A DNA stretch of 64,000 nucleotides from Limnanthes douglasii subsp. nivea (lineage: Eukaryota; Streptophyta; Magnoliopsida; Brassicales; Limnanthaceae): the NCBI GenBank assembly GCA_036936605.1, contig JAUPFV010000005.1:157047195-157111194 (forward strand). The letters are read 5' to 3'. The position numbers and the translations under genes are program-made. The notes under the pieces are model-generated. The model was not told the origin of the DNA. It saw only the letters and a program-made list of their open reading frames with translations, and searched no databases. Position 1 is the stretch's first letter. Each line of letters opens with the position of its first letter. This document shows positions 54,191 to 64,000 of this stretch, in pieces.

Positions 54191-55820
54191 TAGGTGTGCC
54201 TATTTCAGTTATAATGGTTAGATTTATCTTATGTTAGTAACACAATTAGTTACTTATTCCTAAAAAATAACTTATTATTTCTCTTATGAGTTTTTTCATT
54301 CTATTTTGGAGAGATATTGACACCATGCAATATAAATATGCTCTTTTAGACTTTGAATAAATGATGAGATATTGTGAGTGTGCAACATGCATTAAGAGAT
54401 AAAATACTTACTATATTTATTTTTGGAAAAATAGATAATTATCTTGGAATATTATAGTGTGAGCTCTGGAATTTATAGTTTCACTAAACATTATTTATCA
54501 AGATAACTTAATCTTGTATATTTTCGTATATGCTCCAACATAAGGAATAAGATTGTTATAACTAGAGTCTGCATTTGAAGAATCGTCAAACCATTATAAG
54601 CCTTATGTGTTCCACTTTATCTTACTTTGTTAATTGATTCCAGATTCGTTTATATATTTAGTTAAGTCACCGATTGTGTGAAGATATACTTCTTGGAACA
54701 ATCAAATCTATTATTCGATTGATCGAATAGAATTCATACCACAGTTAGTATCATTACTTGGTTATGAAGTGTTTTTTGAAGCTTATATGGGACTGGCGAA
54801 GTTCGAGATGGATAGGTTTAAAGGAAAATGAGATTTTGGAATATGGTAATAAGGAATATGATCAATCTTGGTTCCACAAAATGCGCATTTAGCCCTTGCA
54901 AGGGAAACTAAGTTTCCTGAAAATTTTCTCAAATACTGAGAAACAATAAGTACTTGAAACTGCATATAGCACGATCATTATATATATATATATAATATGA
55001 GTGGTAATACGTTAAGTCAAATCTCAAATAGAATTCAGCAACTAGAGTCTGGAAATAACTATAGAGCTTGTACATGACAAAGGCCATGACCAATCTAATA
55101 TACTAGAAGGTAAAGTTTTTTTGTTTAAAAATGCAAGAAGACAATAATCTATATGCGAACCTTGTTGACTTCTCTAAGATAGTGATCAATTTGATGAACA
55201 TTGGTGAAGTAATCAATAATGAAAATCAGGAAGTTATCTTGTTGAACTCATTGCTATTTTCATATGGACAATTGAAGGATACTATCTGATATAACAAAGA
55301 AACATTGTCGATGGATGAGTTGGAACCTGTAATAAGATTCAAAAAGTTAGAACTCATATAATGTAAGAAGGTTGGGAGTTCAGTAAGTAACCATGAAGCT
55401 TTAAACGTCATATGGAGGACATAAATAATGGATAACAACAAAGTCAGAGAAAATTCTAGATTGAAGTAATCAAATAAGTTTGATAAGTCCAAAAGAAGAT
55501 GTCACTTCTGCAAGAAGTTTGTCACTTTATAAAAAAAAGTTCCCAAATGTGGAGGAAGCAAGGTGATTGTAGATAAGATTTGGGGGATGTTTTTGTGGCT
55601 TCTAAAGGATATCAATCTGCATAGGTTATGGTGCACTCTTCAATTGAAGGCTATAGAAATTGGATTCTTCATTCTGGATGTCCTTTCTATATGAGTCCAC
55701 ATGAAGACTGATTTCACTCATCTGAAGTGACTAATAGAAGCACTGTGTTACTTGGTAATAACAAAGCTTGCAAGATAGATAGAATTGGATTTGTGAAGAT
55801 CCAAATTTTTTATGAATAAT
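54190..55820 (+). mobile_element. Ty1/copia LTR-gag-protease remnant
   Basis: From about 55125 a broken frame reads M-Q-E-D-N-N-L-Y-A-N-L-V-D-F, then G-E-V-I-N-N-E-N-Q-E-V-I-L-L-N-S-L, then Y-N-K-E-T-L-S-M-D-E-L, the capsid part of copia gag. C-H-F-C-K-K at about 55500 begins a zinc knuckle. Near 55660-55760 a shifted frame gives S-G-C-P-F-Y-M-S-P-H-E-D, a protease active-site region. Stops are frequent. The upstream part (54190-54400, with TATAAATATGCTCTTTTAGA) resembles a copia LTR, but no partner was found. Confidence 0.7.
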
Positions 55821-57138
55821 TTTAAAAGTCAAAGGTTATTACATTGTTATGATATTTTATATATTTCGACCGTAATTACATTGTTACATGATTCTCATGT
55901 TACTTGGTGCAAAAATTCAAAGTTTATTTAGATGATAGTTGAAAAAATGATTAATACGACAACAAGTACGTTTTATTCACTTGATTTTCTTTGTTCTTTA
56001 CTGACTATTGTCAAAACTAATATGGTAAATTACATTATATGTTAATAAAATAATATCATTCAATACACAGTTAAGTGGATACATTTTTTGCATGTAATTA
56101 TTCAAATGAGAGATTATAAAGATATCTTAAATTAAAATATCTCACCCATATAAATTTATAATATCATAGCCATTATAAATTATGGTCAAATAGTTAAAAA
56201 GATATCACTTTTTAATTTATTTAGATTTTATTGGACCATAAGGTAATAATATGCTAGAATTATGGACTTTAATGTGCGAATACAAAATGAGCTAAAGTGT
56301 AATAATGGATAAAGAGAGCCTCTTATATTTCCAACACATAAACTGTTTGTTTAAGACACAAATAAAGATTATGGTCTTCGATTGTTTTATTATATTAAAT
56401 CTTAAAAATAAATGAATCAATTGGGTCTATTAAAAAATATATTGAATGAATAAAAAATATTGAGACATATGATAAAATAAATCCAAAGTGTTCCAAATTT
56501 TAATCGTTAACGGAAAAAATATTATCTATTATCGTCTTCGTATATTTCTTCATATTATATAAAATTTTGAATTACATTATCTATATCCACTATGAGTTTG
56601 GGTTCTATAACAAATAGAATATCTTGTATAACGGTCTGTAAGTCTTTTTGGTAGATCAAAAATTTACATCCAGATTTTTTGTATACAAACTATATAAATA
56701 TATCTACATCTTTTTTCATAATCGATATATATATTAAAAGAATTTATTGAAGTATATAAATGTATTATGATGTTAGCCTTAATGCTAACATTTAGGTTAG
56801 GAACTATATTTGGTCTTCCATGGTTAGCCAAAATTGCAATATCGTCTTTATGTTCGCATTTAATATAAACGAATCGTTTATGTTTCCACAAAATTTCATT
56901 TTTAATCATCACGCATAAGACTAACCGGAACTACAAATGAAACTTTATTTTAATATGCGAGATCTGTTAATATAAAAAGTTAAAACCAAGGATTATATTA
57001 TAACTTTGGTCAAATATGAGAGACTCATCTAATACAAAAATGAACAAAGAAACTATATTGCGATTTTGACCAAGGATTATATTGCTTTGTATCAATATTA
57101 TCTTATTAGCTATTTTATTATTGAGAGACGGAGTATGT
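55820..57138. other. AT-rich spacer, nothing recognised
   Basis: No gene, repeat pair or boxes could be supported. It is very AT-rich. Confidence 0.5.
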
Positions 57139-57895
57139 CAAGAATGATATTCTCCGTTTTAGGCCATCTAAAGGAATCTCATGGCTTTGCTCTTGGATGT
57201 ATCCCAAAAGGTTCCACACTAGTTGAGATGTTCAATTCACTTATATACTGTCTATTATTTTTATTCTAAGCGATGTAGGACAACTGATCAAGTGAGGGAT
57301 CGAGTTTATGTTCTAATACTCCCTCTTAAACTTGATCATAATATGATGGACATTATATTTCCCATAGCTATATGTAATGAATGGGCTATTAAACACATCA
57401 CTTAAGCCTTTTGACTCTGATACGATATCAAAAATATATAAGTGTGAATACTAGTATGATATTGTTCGCTTTGGGTCAACCAAAAGACCCTCACGACTTT
57501 GCTTTTGGTATTGTCCCAAAAAGCCTCATACTAGTTGAGATGTTTCATTCACTTATATATTGGGCTTTGCTTTTGGTATTATCCCAAAAAGCTTCATACT
57601 AGTTGAGATGTTTCATTCACTTATATATTGTATATTATTTTTAATCTAAACTTGATCCTAATATGATGGACACAACTGATCAAGTGAGGGATCAATTTTA
57701 TGCTCTATTATGATATTATCCGCTTTAGGTCAACTAAATGACTCTCATGGCTTTGCTCCTAGATGTATCCCAAAAAGCCTCATACTAGTTGAGATGTTTC
57801 ATTCACTTATATACTGTATATTATTTTTAGTCTAAGCGATGTGGGACAGCTGATCAAGTGAGGGATCAAGTTTATGCTCTAATAGAGTACATTTA
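57139..57895 (+). repeat. Small array of a dispersed repeat (3-4 units)
   Basis: Units near 57145-57315, 57450-57560, 57561-57705 and 57706-57890 share CATGGCTTTGCTCTTGGAT-type starts, ATCCCAAAA(A/G)G, CATACTAGTTGAGATGTTTC, ATTCACTTATATA and GATGTGGGACAACTGATCAA. A 93-base piece is itself duplicated in tandem at 57561. The words resemble a repeat common in many plant genomes (…CGATGTGGGAC…), probably LTR-like or short non-autonomous elements. No ends were defined. Confidence 0.75.
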
Positions 57896-58560
57896 GGAGG
57901 ATGGAGTACTTATAAGAAGTAACAACAAACTCGTAATTCGACTTTGGTCTAATAAGTGTTTAATATTTTTTTATGAAATAATTTATTAAAGTTTTTAAGG
58001 TTTTAGTATTTATATTTATATTTTAAGTTTTTAATATTTATGTTCGTCCATATTTATTTGTTTTTATTAAGCTGTTATAGTTCTTTCCATTTAAAATTAT
58101 GATAAGAATATAAGTTTATATAAAAAAATAAAAAATAAATACAAAAGGATTTTTTGAAATTGTATATAAAAATTAAATCTTAATACATAAATAAATAAAA
58201 TATGTTAATTAAGAAATATAAAACTACAAAAAATATACACAGTATATATGTACACATGTTTTTGTATGTGAATAAAACATAAATTTAATTTTTGAGAAAG
58301 TGAGTCCTCTTACCGAACACGAATAGTTACACTCGTTATATACTTGAAAGGACAAACGTTAGAAACTCTTGGCCAATTAAAATTTTAAAAAAAATCAAAG
58401 AGAGATTTGAAAAAATAGAAATGACAATAACAAAAAGACAATTTTGTATCAAATTTATAAATAATAATACACCAGTCAATATATATGTAAGGAAACCACT
58501 TGTGAGAATTTTAAGAGTGAATTTGAATGTTAATATTTTCTTAATACGACAAATCATTGG
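57896..58560. other. AT-rich spacer before LINE-2
   Basis: No gene supported. A very AT-rich run occurs at 57955-58290. Confidence 0.5.
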
Positions 58561-58863
58561 CCTTCAACTCGCCCTGAAAAGCTCCAAGATTCAAGACTTC
58601 TAAGTCCTTTTTCTTGCTTCATCTTCTCCGTTAAACAGAACAACATCGTTCTGCTTTCGTTCCTCTCGATAGATTCTCATATATCTTCTCTTTATTCTTC
58701 ATCAGTCTGGCTTGTAGCAGAGTCCTCTGTTTGATAAGGAAAAGTGGGAATTGGTTCTCTGTTGATTACTCTGGCTTTTTCTTCGTAATCTTAATCTGGG
58801 TTTAGTATTGCGATTGTAGCATATTGGTTGTGATCCTCTGTCATTGTTTGATTCTTGCTGTTC

Positions 58864-60353
58864 ATGGAACCATTTCCAACTGTTCAAGAGGTTTACGGTT
58901 CTTCATCAATCAAAGAACATCAAGAAACTGACAGAAATCTGAATCAGTGGAAAGGTAATTCTTTCGCAAATGTTGTGACTACTTGTCATAAAGGCAGGGA
59001 TGATGCTTTGGAGCATGAATATATTTCCTATAAGAATGATCATATTTCATTACATTATGGTGACAATGCTCTACTTCATCTAAAATCTAAGTCGAAGCAT
59101 ACACTTGTTGGCAAATGTTCCTCAGGCCTGCCGAAAATATCTATGTTGATGGATTTCCTCAGCAAATTTCAATTTGTCCAAGAATATAATTATACAATTA
59201 AAGATTCAAGACACATTTTAATTGAGTTTGGCTCTTATGAATATTTTAGCAAACTTTGGAGGAAAAGCGTTTGGACGATTGGCTCCACTAGGCTAAGGTT
59301 GTTGAAGTGGTCTAAAAACTTTAATATTAAGTATGAAAGCCTGATAACTCCAATCTAGATCAAGATAGAAAATCTTCCGGAGTACATGTATAATGAGAAA
59401 GTTATAACTGATATAGCTTCTGTCCTTGGCAGCCCTATGCAGGTTAAGGTTCCTTCGAAGAACAGGGCTTATTATAACCATTGCTTGGCCAGAATAGAAA
59501 TGGACATTACTAGGAAAATATTCAATGATGTCTGGGTGGGTTTTGGCAGTAATCAAGGCTGTTTGGTGAGAATCGCTTACTTCAACATGCCTAAATACTG
59601 CAAATCTTGCTTCTATATTGGTCATGGTGTTGATCAATGCAAAAAATCTAAGGATAATGATAAGCAAACTAATGTTGAGGCCCAAGAAAGCAAGAAAGAT
59701 GATACTATTAATGTTAATGGTATTGATGCTCAAACTAATGAAGACATAGTGATTTCTTCTGCTGAAATTTAGGGGGCAGTTCAAACGCTTGAGTTTGGAT
59801 TCAACTCTACTAATAATGCTAAAGATAATGCTAAAGTTTATACATCTCCAAAGGGTTCTTATTATGGGAGTCTTCCATCTTCTCTACATCGTGCTGATTG
59901 TTTAAACAATGTTGATACTCATTCTCATCCTGGTATGTACGATTATGTTAATGTTAACAATGCTGATAATAACAAGTTGGATCCTCAAAGTATTGACCTG
60001 GTTGATAACAGTAAGGAGGATGAAATTATTGGGGCGCTTCAAAGTCCTGAAAACATTAATAACAATTTGGAGTATGAAAACTTGGCATCTGAATTTTCTT
60101 CTTCCAAGGCTGATAAAGACAGTCCTCAAGTCTCTACTAGAAGTCAAACAGCTATGTCTACAAAGGCCAGGGGTGTTAAACTTGATAAAAGATTAACAAA
60201 AATCCAACTTAGGAAGGACACATCTGAGGAAGAAGAAGATTTTAGTTCTATAATCAACATACAACTTAAACAAGCAAGGAAGAAAAGGCTGGTCAGAAAC
60301 TCTCGACAACCTTCAACTCCAAGTAACTCTAAACGTTCACTTAATTATGGTTA
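58864..60353 (+). pseudogene. LINE-2 ORF1 (DUF4283-like, zinc knuckle)
   Basis: Starts M-E-P-F-P-T-V-Q-E-V. It contains a DUF4283-like region ending L-R-L-L-K-W-S-K-N-F-N-I-K, a TAG (59356-59358), then N-R-A-Y-Y-N-H-C-L-A-R-I-E-M and the knuckle C-K-S-C-F-Y-I-G-H-G-V-D-Q-C, a second TAG (59770-59772), and an acidic then basic tail to TAA at 60352. With the two stops ignored it is one frame of about 496 codons. It would bind LINE RNA. The frame is otherwise clean, so decay is recent. Confidence 0.88.
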
Positions 60354-61115
60354 ACATATTAAATTGGAACATTAGAGGGATTAAGGATAAATCTTCTTTT
60401 AGAAGACTCAAAAACCTTTCGAAAAAAAAATAAGGCTAGCATTGTTGCAATTCAGGAACCCTTAATTAGTTGTGATAATCTTAGTATCTATGCTTCCAAG
60501 CTTGGCTTTAATCACTATGCTAACAATATTACTAATAAGATCTGGATTTTTTGGCATGATAACATTTCTGTTAATGTTTGGATTGATCATGTTTAATGTT
60601 TACATATTGAGGCCAGTCATATTCATCTTAATATTAGCACATTGTTTACTTTTGTTTATGCTAAATGACAGCGTCTAAATAGATTAAGTCTTTGGGATAC
60701 TTTATATAATATTGCTTGTACTGATAAAGCTTGGATGGTATGTGGTGACTTTAACGCTATTAGATAAGTAGATGATCAGGTTGGTTGTGCTACATTCTGT
60801 CAAAATAGTGCGGATGACTTTAACAGAATGATCAGAGACTGTAGGCTTCAGGATACTGGGTTTGCTGGGTCTCGCTTCACGTGGTCTAACAAGGCTAAAT
60901 GGCAACGTCTTGATTGGGTTTTTCTTAACAGTACTTGGCTCAATCATTTTAATAATACTAATGTCATGCATAAAGCCAGAACTGGGTCTGATCATGTTGC
61001 CATTCTCATTAGTATTTCTAACTTGTCTCATGATTTTAAAAAGAACTTTCGATTTCAGAATATGTGGTTATTGGATGAAGATTTTATTTCTTTTGTCACT
61101 AAGAATTGGGCTTAG
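60350..61115 (+). pseudogene. LINE-2 ORF2 endonuclease
   Basis: Opens M-V-N-I-L-N-W-N-I-R-G. A shift at a run of nine A (60421-60429) and several stops follow. Ordered motifs are I-Q-E-P-L, then C-G-D-F-N-A-I-R, then F-T-W-S-N-K, then G-S-D-H-V-A-I. All catalytic blocks (Asn, Glu, GDFN, SDH) are readable, unlike LINE-1. It nicks target DNA in the family. Confidence 0.85.
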
Positions 61116-61315
61116 GAAATGGATGGTGACCCTCTGTCTATCTTCTGGCTTAAATTGAAAAGGTTAAAAGCAGTCTAATTGTTTGGAACAAGCAGCATTT
61201 TGGGAATATTTTCTGCAAAATTAAAGCATTGGAGGATGATGTTCTTAGAGTAGAAGCTTTACATCAGCAACTTAATAACAACTTTACAAAAGATTAGCTT
61301 AATAAGACTAATGCA

Positions 61316-62767
61316 TTGCTTTTGAATGCTTATAAAATTGAGGAAGAGTACTGGCTTCAGAAGTGTAATGTTGACTGGATTAAAGATGGGGACAATAACT
61401 CTAAGCTTTTTCACAGTTATGTTACCACTAAAAGAAAGAAAAATGCTATAAATGGTGTCAAGGAAAACAACACTTGGATTCTGGATAAGGATGCTATTGG
61501 TGCTTCAGCTGTTGACTTCTTTACCAAAGCTCTTGCTACCAGCCCCTACAAAGACAAGCAGAGTGATTCAGATAGCATGAATCACAGTATGTTTGATATT
61601 ATTCTTAAAGTGATCACTTAGGATGATAACAAAAGTCTTCTAAAGCTTCCTGATGAAGATGAGGTCTTTAAAACTATCAACGGTCTAAAAGCATCTAGTG
61701 TGGCAGGTTTGGATGGTTTTAATCTTACTTTTTATAAAAAATGTTGGAATGTTATTAAGCTTGATCTAATTTCTGCTCTTCATCATTTCATTGGAGGTTT
61801 TAATATTCCTAAAGGCATCCTGGCAACATGTATTTTCCTTATTTCTAAGTCTATAAACCCTGTTAGTTGGACTGATTATCGTCCAATTAGTTTATGCTCC
61901 TTGCTTAACAGAATTATGGCTAGGCTCATTAATGATAGGCTGGTAATTTTGTTGCCTAAAATCATCTCTAATACTCAGGGTGGGTTTGTCCCTGGGAATT
62001 CTATTCATTCTAACATCGTATTTGCTAAAGAGCTCCTTTATGATTTAAACAGAAAACTTAAATACAATAAAATCATTGTCCAGCTTGACATATGCAAAGC
62101 TTTTGACAAGCTTAGTCATCCCTTTATTTTGAAAGTTCCGAAATACTTTGGTTTCTCCAACAGATTTAATGACCTTATTCATAGTATGATCTTCAACGTT
62201 TATGTCTCAATCCTTATTAATGGTGCTTCTTATGGATTTTTTAAGACTGTGAAAGGGCTTAGGCAGGGTGATCCCCTCTCACCTAGCCTATTTATAATCG
62301 CTGAGGAAGTGCTATTGAGAGGTATCTCTCTTCTTTTTCTTGGAAATAAGGGTATGAGGTATAAAAGTCGTAACAAGTTATGCATTAGCAATTTGGCTTT
62401 TGCTGATGATATTCTATTGTTTACTAACTGTAAGGATGCAACATTAGTATCACTTAATAATTTTCTACAGGAATATCAAGCCACTTCTGGTCAAGTTATC
62501 AATAAAACCAAGACCAAGGTCATTACTGCTAATGGTACCAATGAAGCTAAAATAAATTCTATAGTCAACATCACTGGCTTCAACAATGCTTATTTACCTA
62601 ATGTCTACCTTGGCATTACTATTAGCACCAATAACAAGTCTACTATGTATATTAATCTCCTCAAAAAGATCAACGATCGTATTGCTGACTGGGAATCAAA
62701 GCATTTATCATTTGTTGGTAGATTAATGTTGATTAATTCTGTTCTTATGAACATTGTTCTCTATTAG
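61316..62767 (+). pseudogene. LINE-2 ORF2 reverse transcriptase
   Basis: Frame pieces 61316-61621 and 61700-62767 join in one frame across a TAG (61619-61621). Blocks: W-L-Q-K-C-N-V-D-W-I-K-D-G, A-G-L-D-G-F-N, R-P-I-S-L-C, Q-G-G-F-V-P-G, Q-L-D-I-C-K-A-F-D-K-L, G-L-R-Q-G-D-P-L-S-P-S-L-F and L-A-F-A-D-D-I-L-L-F (catalytic). A TAG at 62765-62767 follows N-I-V-L-Y. This is the best preserved RT of the window. Confidence 0.92.
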
Positions 62768-64000
62768 ATGCACACTAATGTTATTCCAAGCAATGTCATC
62801 AACAATATAGAAAAGGCTTTTAACAGCTTTCTGTGGGGGTCTACAAGAACTGAGCATAAGATTCATTGGTGTACTTGGAAGGCCGTTTGCAAAACTTTCA
62901 AAGAAGCTGGTTTGAACATCAGAAATTTGGCTGATGTTCAAAGTTCCATCTCTTGCAAGCTTTGGATGCAATTTAGAGATAATAAAATTCTTTGGGCCAA
63001 TTTTGTCCATGACATTTATTGTGGTAAGAAGCACCCTCTGCATCTTAATAGCAACCTAAAGGGCTCTATGGTGTGGTACAGATTGATGAAGATTAAACCT
63101 GTAGCTGAGCAGTTTATATGTCGGTCTCTTGGGGATGGCAACGTTGACTTCTGGTTGGACAGATGGTCCAATTCAGAGCCCCTCCTTGCTCTTGACAGCT
63201 CTAATGACAACTGGTGTGGATAATAATCGCCTAGGGGTAGGCTGGTAATTTCAATTGGTGTTTTAAGGTGGTGTGTGGGTGTTGAACGGTTTAGAGTAGG
63301 GAGTAGAGAGATAATTAAGCAGCTTGGTAGCAGTTAATTCTCATTACCCATAGTTAATGCAGGTGGTTGGGTATTTATAGTGTGATGTTTGGGCCCTTAT
63401 GGGCTTTCGGGTTATGTTTAAAGAACTCGGGTCATGTTCAAAGACCCATGAGCTCTAAGTAAGAGAGCAAGTAGCTTAGTCAGGAAGTGTTTAGGTTTTT
63501 TAGTACTTTTGTCATAGCTCGAACAGTCCTATGGTCATAGTGTTCGAAGTGATCTGTTCGGTCCATGTGATCTGTCCGATCTGTCCGGTCCGGAGGCTTT
63601 GGACCGATCAGTCCTTGTCCGGGGAGCATGCTGAATTCGGACTCATCAACAACAGTTGGTTTCATCATGAAAAGGTAAATCTGTATTGGTCTAACCACCA
63701 ATGGAATTTGTCTAATATTGCTAGTCTTATCAGTAAAGATGTCATAGATCGCATTAACAACTACATTATTAACCTTAATAGTAAAGATAGGATCTTATGG
63801 AGCCTGTCTGCTACTGGTTATTTTAGTCTTAAGAACACTTGGGATTGCATTAGAACACACTTTAGTGAATCCAGTATGTTTTCTAAGATTTGGAATGACA
63901 TAACTCCTAAAAAGCATGCGTTTATTCACGGGAAAGTCATAAAAAACTTCATTTCTACTGATTATATCCTAAGGAAAAGGCACATGATTATCACTTCGAA
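62768..64000 (+). pseudogene. LINE-2 ORF2 C-terminal part, split by a solo LTR
   Basis: 62768-63211 reads F-L-W-G-S-T-R, H-W-C-T-W-K-A-V-C and G-D-G-N-V-D-F-W-L-D-R-W. After the LTR, 63654 onward continues N-S-W-F-H-H-E-K-V, then W-S-L-S-A-T-G-Y-F-S-L-K-N-T-W-D, then F-S-K-I-W-N-D-I-T-P-K-K-H, typical zf-RVT text. The frame is open to the end of the window. Confidence 0.9.
63212..63648 (-). mobile_element. Solo LTR of the Tat-type gypsy family, in LINE-2
   Basis: 437 bp, TGGTGTGG…GGACTCATCA on the plus strand, flanked by perfect ACAAC duplications (63207-63211 and 63649-63653). It resembles the solo LTR at 23385 most closely (GGGTAGGCTGGTAATT, GGTATTTATAGTGTGATG) and less the 408-bp LTRs. 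The TATA box is CTATAAATAC on the minus strand. It interrupts ORF2 without loss of codons apart from the duplication. Confidence 0.95.

Larger units (their letters stand above)
58570..64000 (+). mobile_element. L1-type plant LINE (LINE-2 of window), continues past the end
   Basis: A 5' leader (about 58570-58863) precedes ORF1 (58864-60353) and ORF2 (from 60350) with endonuclease, RT and zf-RVT. A solo LTR (63212-63648) splits the zf-RVT part, which resumes at 63654 and runs off the window. The codon blocks match LINE-1 on the other strand. ORF1 and ORF2 overlap by a few bases. Stops are mostly single-base changes such as Gln or Trp codons to TAG, fitting decay of methylated DNA. RT catalytic residues are intact. 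Confidence 0.9.

Noticed and set aside
1..64000. Search for CRISPR arrays, operons or prokaryotic defence systems
   Set aside because: No regularly spaced repeats, ribosome-binding sites or gene clusters were seen; all evidence points to plant nuclear DNA.

Overview
This is a window of plant nuclear DNA, most likely from a eudicot. It is AT-rich and dominated by nested transposable elements in different states of decay. I see one clearly intact host gene. The eudicot call rests on spliceosomal introns, plant-lineage retroelements, tRNA-derived SINEs and a captured TIR-NBS resistance-gene fragment (TIR-NBS-LRR genes are abundant in eudicots and absent from grasses). The species cannot be named from the sequence.

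Layout. 1-8.3 kb: AT-rich intergenic DNA with a decayed MULE transposase (about 1.7-2.2 kb) and a long field of degenerate GTGAAT-type motifs. 8.4-11.45 kb: remnants of a Ty3/gypsy gag-protease followed by a Ty1/copia RNase H. 13.09-14.90 kb (minus): a two-exon class-B GATA factor matching HANABA TARANU/GATA18, with a recognisable TATA box. 15.2-20.3 kb: a decayed Ty1/copia element with both LTRs, an internal 915-bp tandem duplication, and a SINE nested in its 3' LTR. 20.8-27.3 kb (minus): an L1-type LINE carrying a solo gypsy LTR. 27.7-40.1 kb: a gutted copia element whose interior holds a Tat-type Ty3/gypsy element (minus strand, 408-bp LTRs, gag-pol, a spliced antisense ORF) plus a third, truncated LTR unit. 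40.9-42.56 kb: a Pack-MULE-like element with inverted repeats of about 309 bp around a TIR-NBS fragment, followed by a second SINE. 43-53.1 kb: a decayed Tat-type gypsy element into which a gag-less copia element (43.7-48.17 kb) has inserted. 54.2-55.8 kb: a copia gag-protease remnant. 57.1-57.9 kb: a small array of a dispersed repeat. 58.6 kb to the end: a second LINE (plus strand) with another solo LTR of the same gypsy family.

How it works together. The functional unit is the GATA gene; everything else is a layered record of insertion. The order can be read from nesting: LINEs before solo LTRs, gutted copia before gypsy, old gypsy before gag-less copia, and copia LTR before SINE. Catalytic residues are lost in several elements (gypsy integrase Asp to Tyr, LINE-1 RT FADD to FAGD), so none of the large elements looks autonomous. 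I found no prokaryotic-type system, CRISPR array, rRNA or free-standing tRNA gene. The strongest leads are the Pack-MULE with its TIR-NBS cargo, the spliced antisense ORF with its own TATA-like box, the 46-bp duplication with a perfect palindrome in the GATA-gene intron, and the templated junction in the copia tandem duplication.
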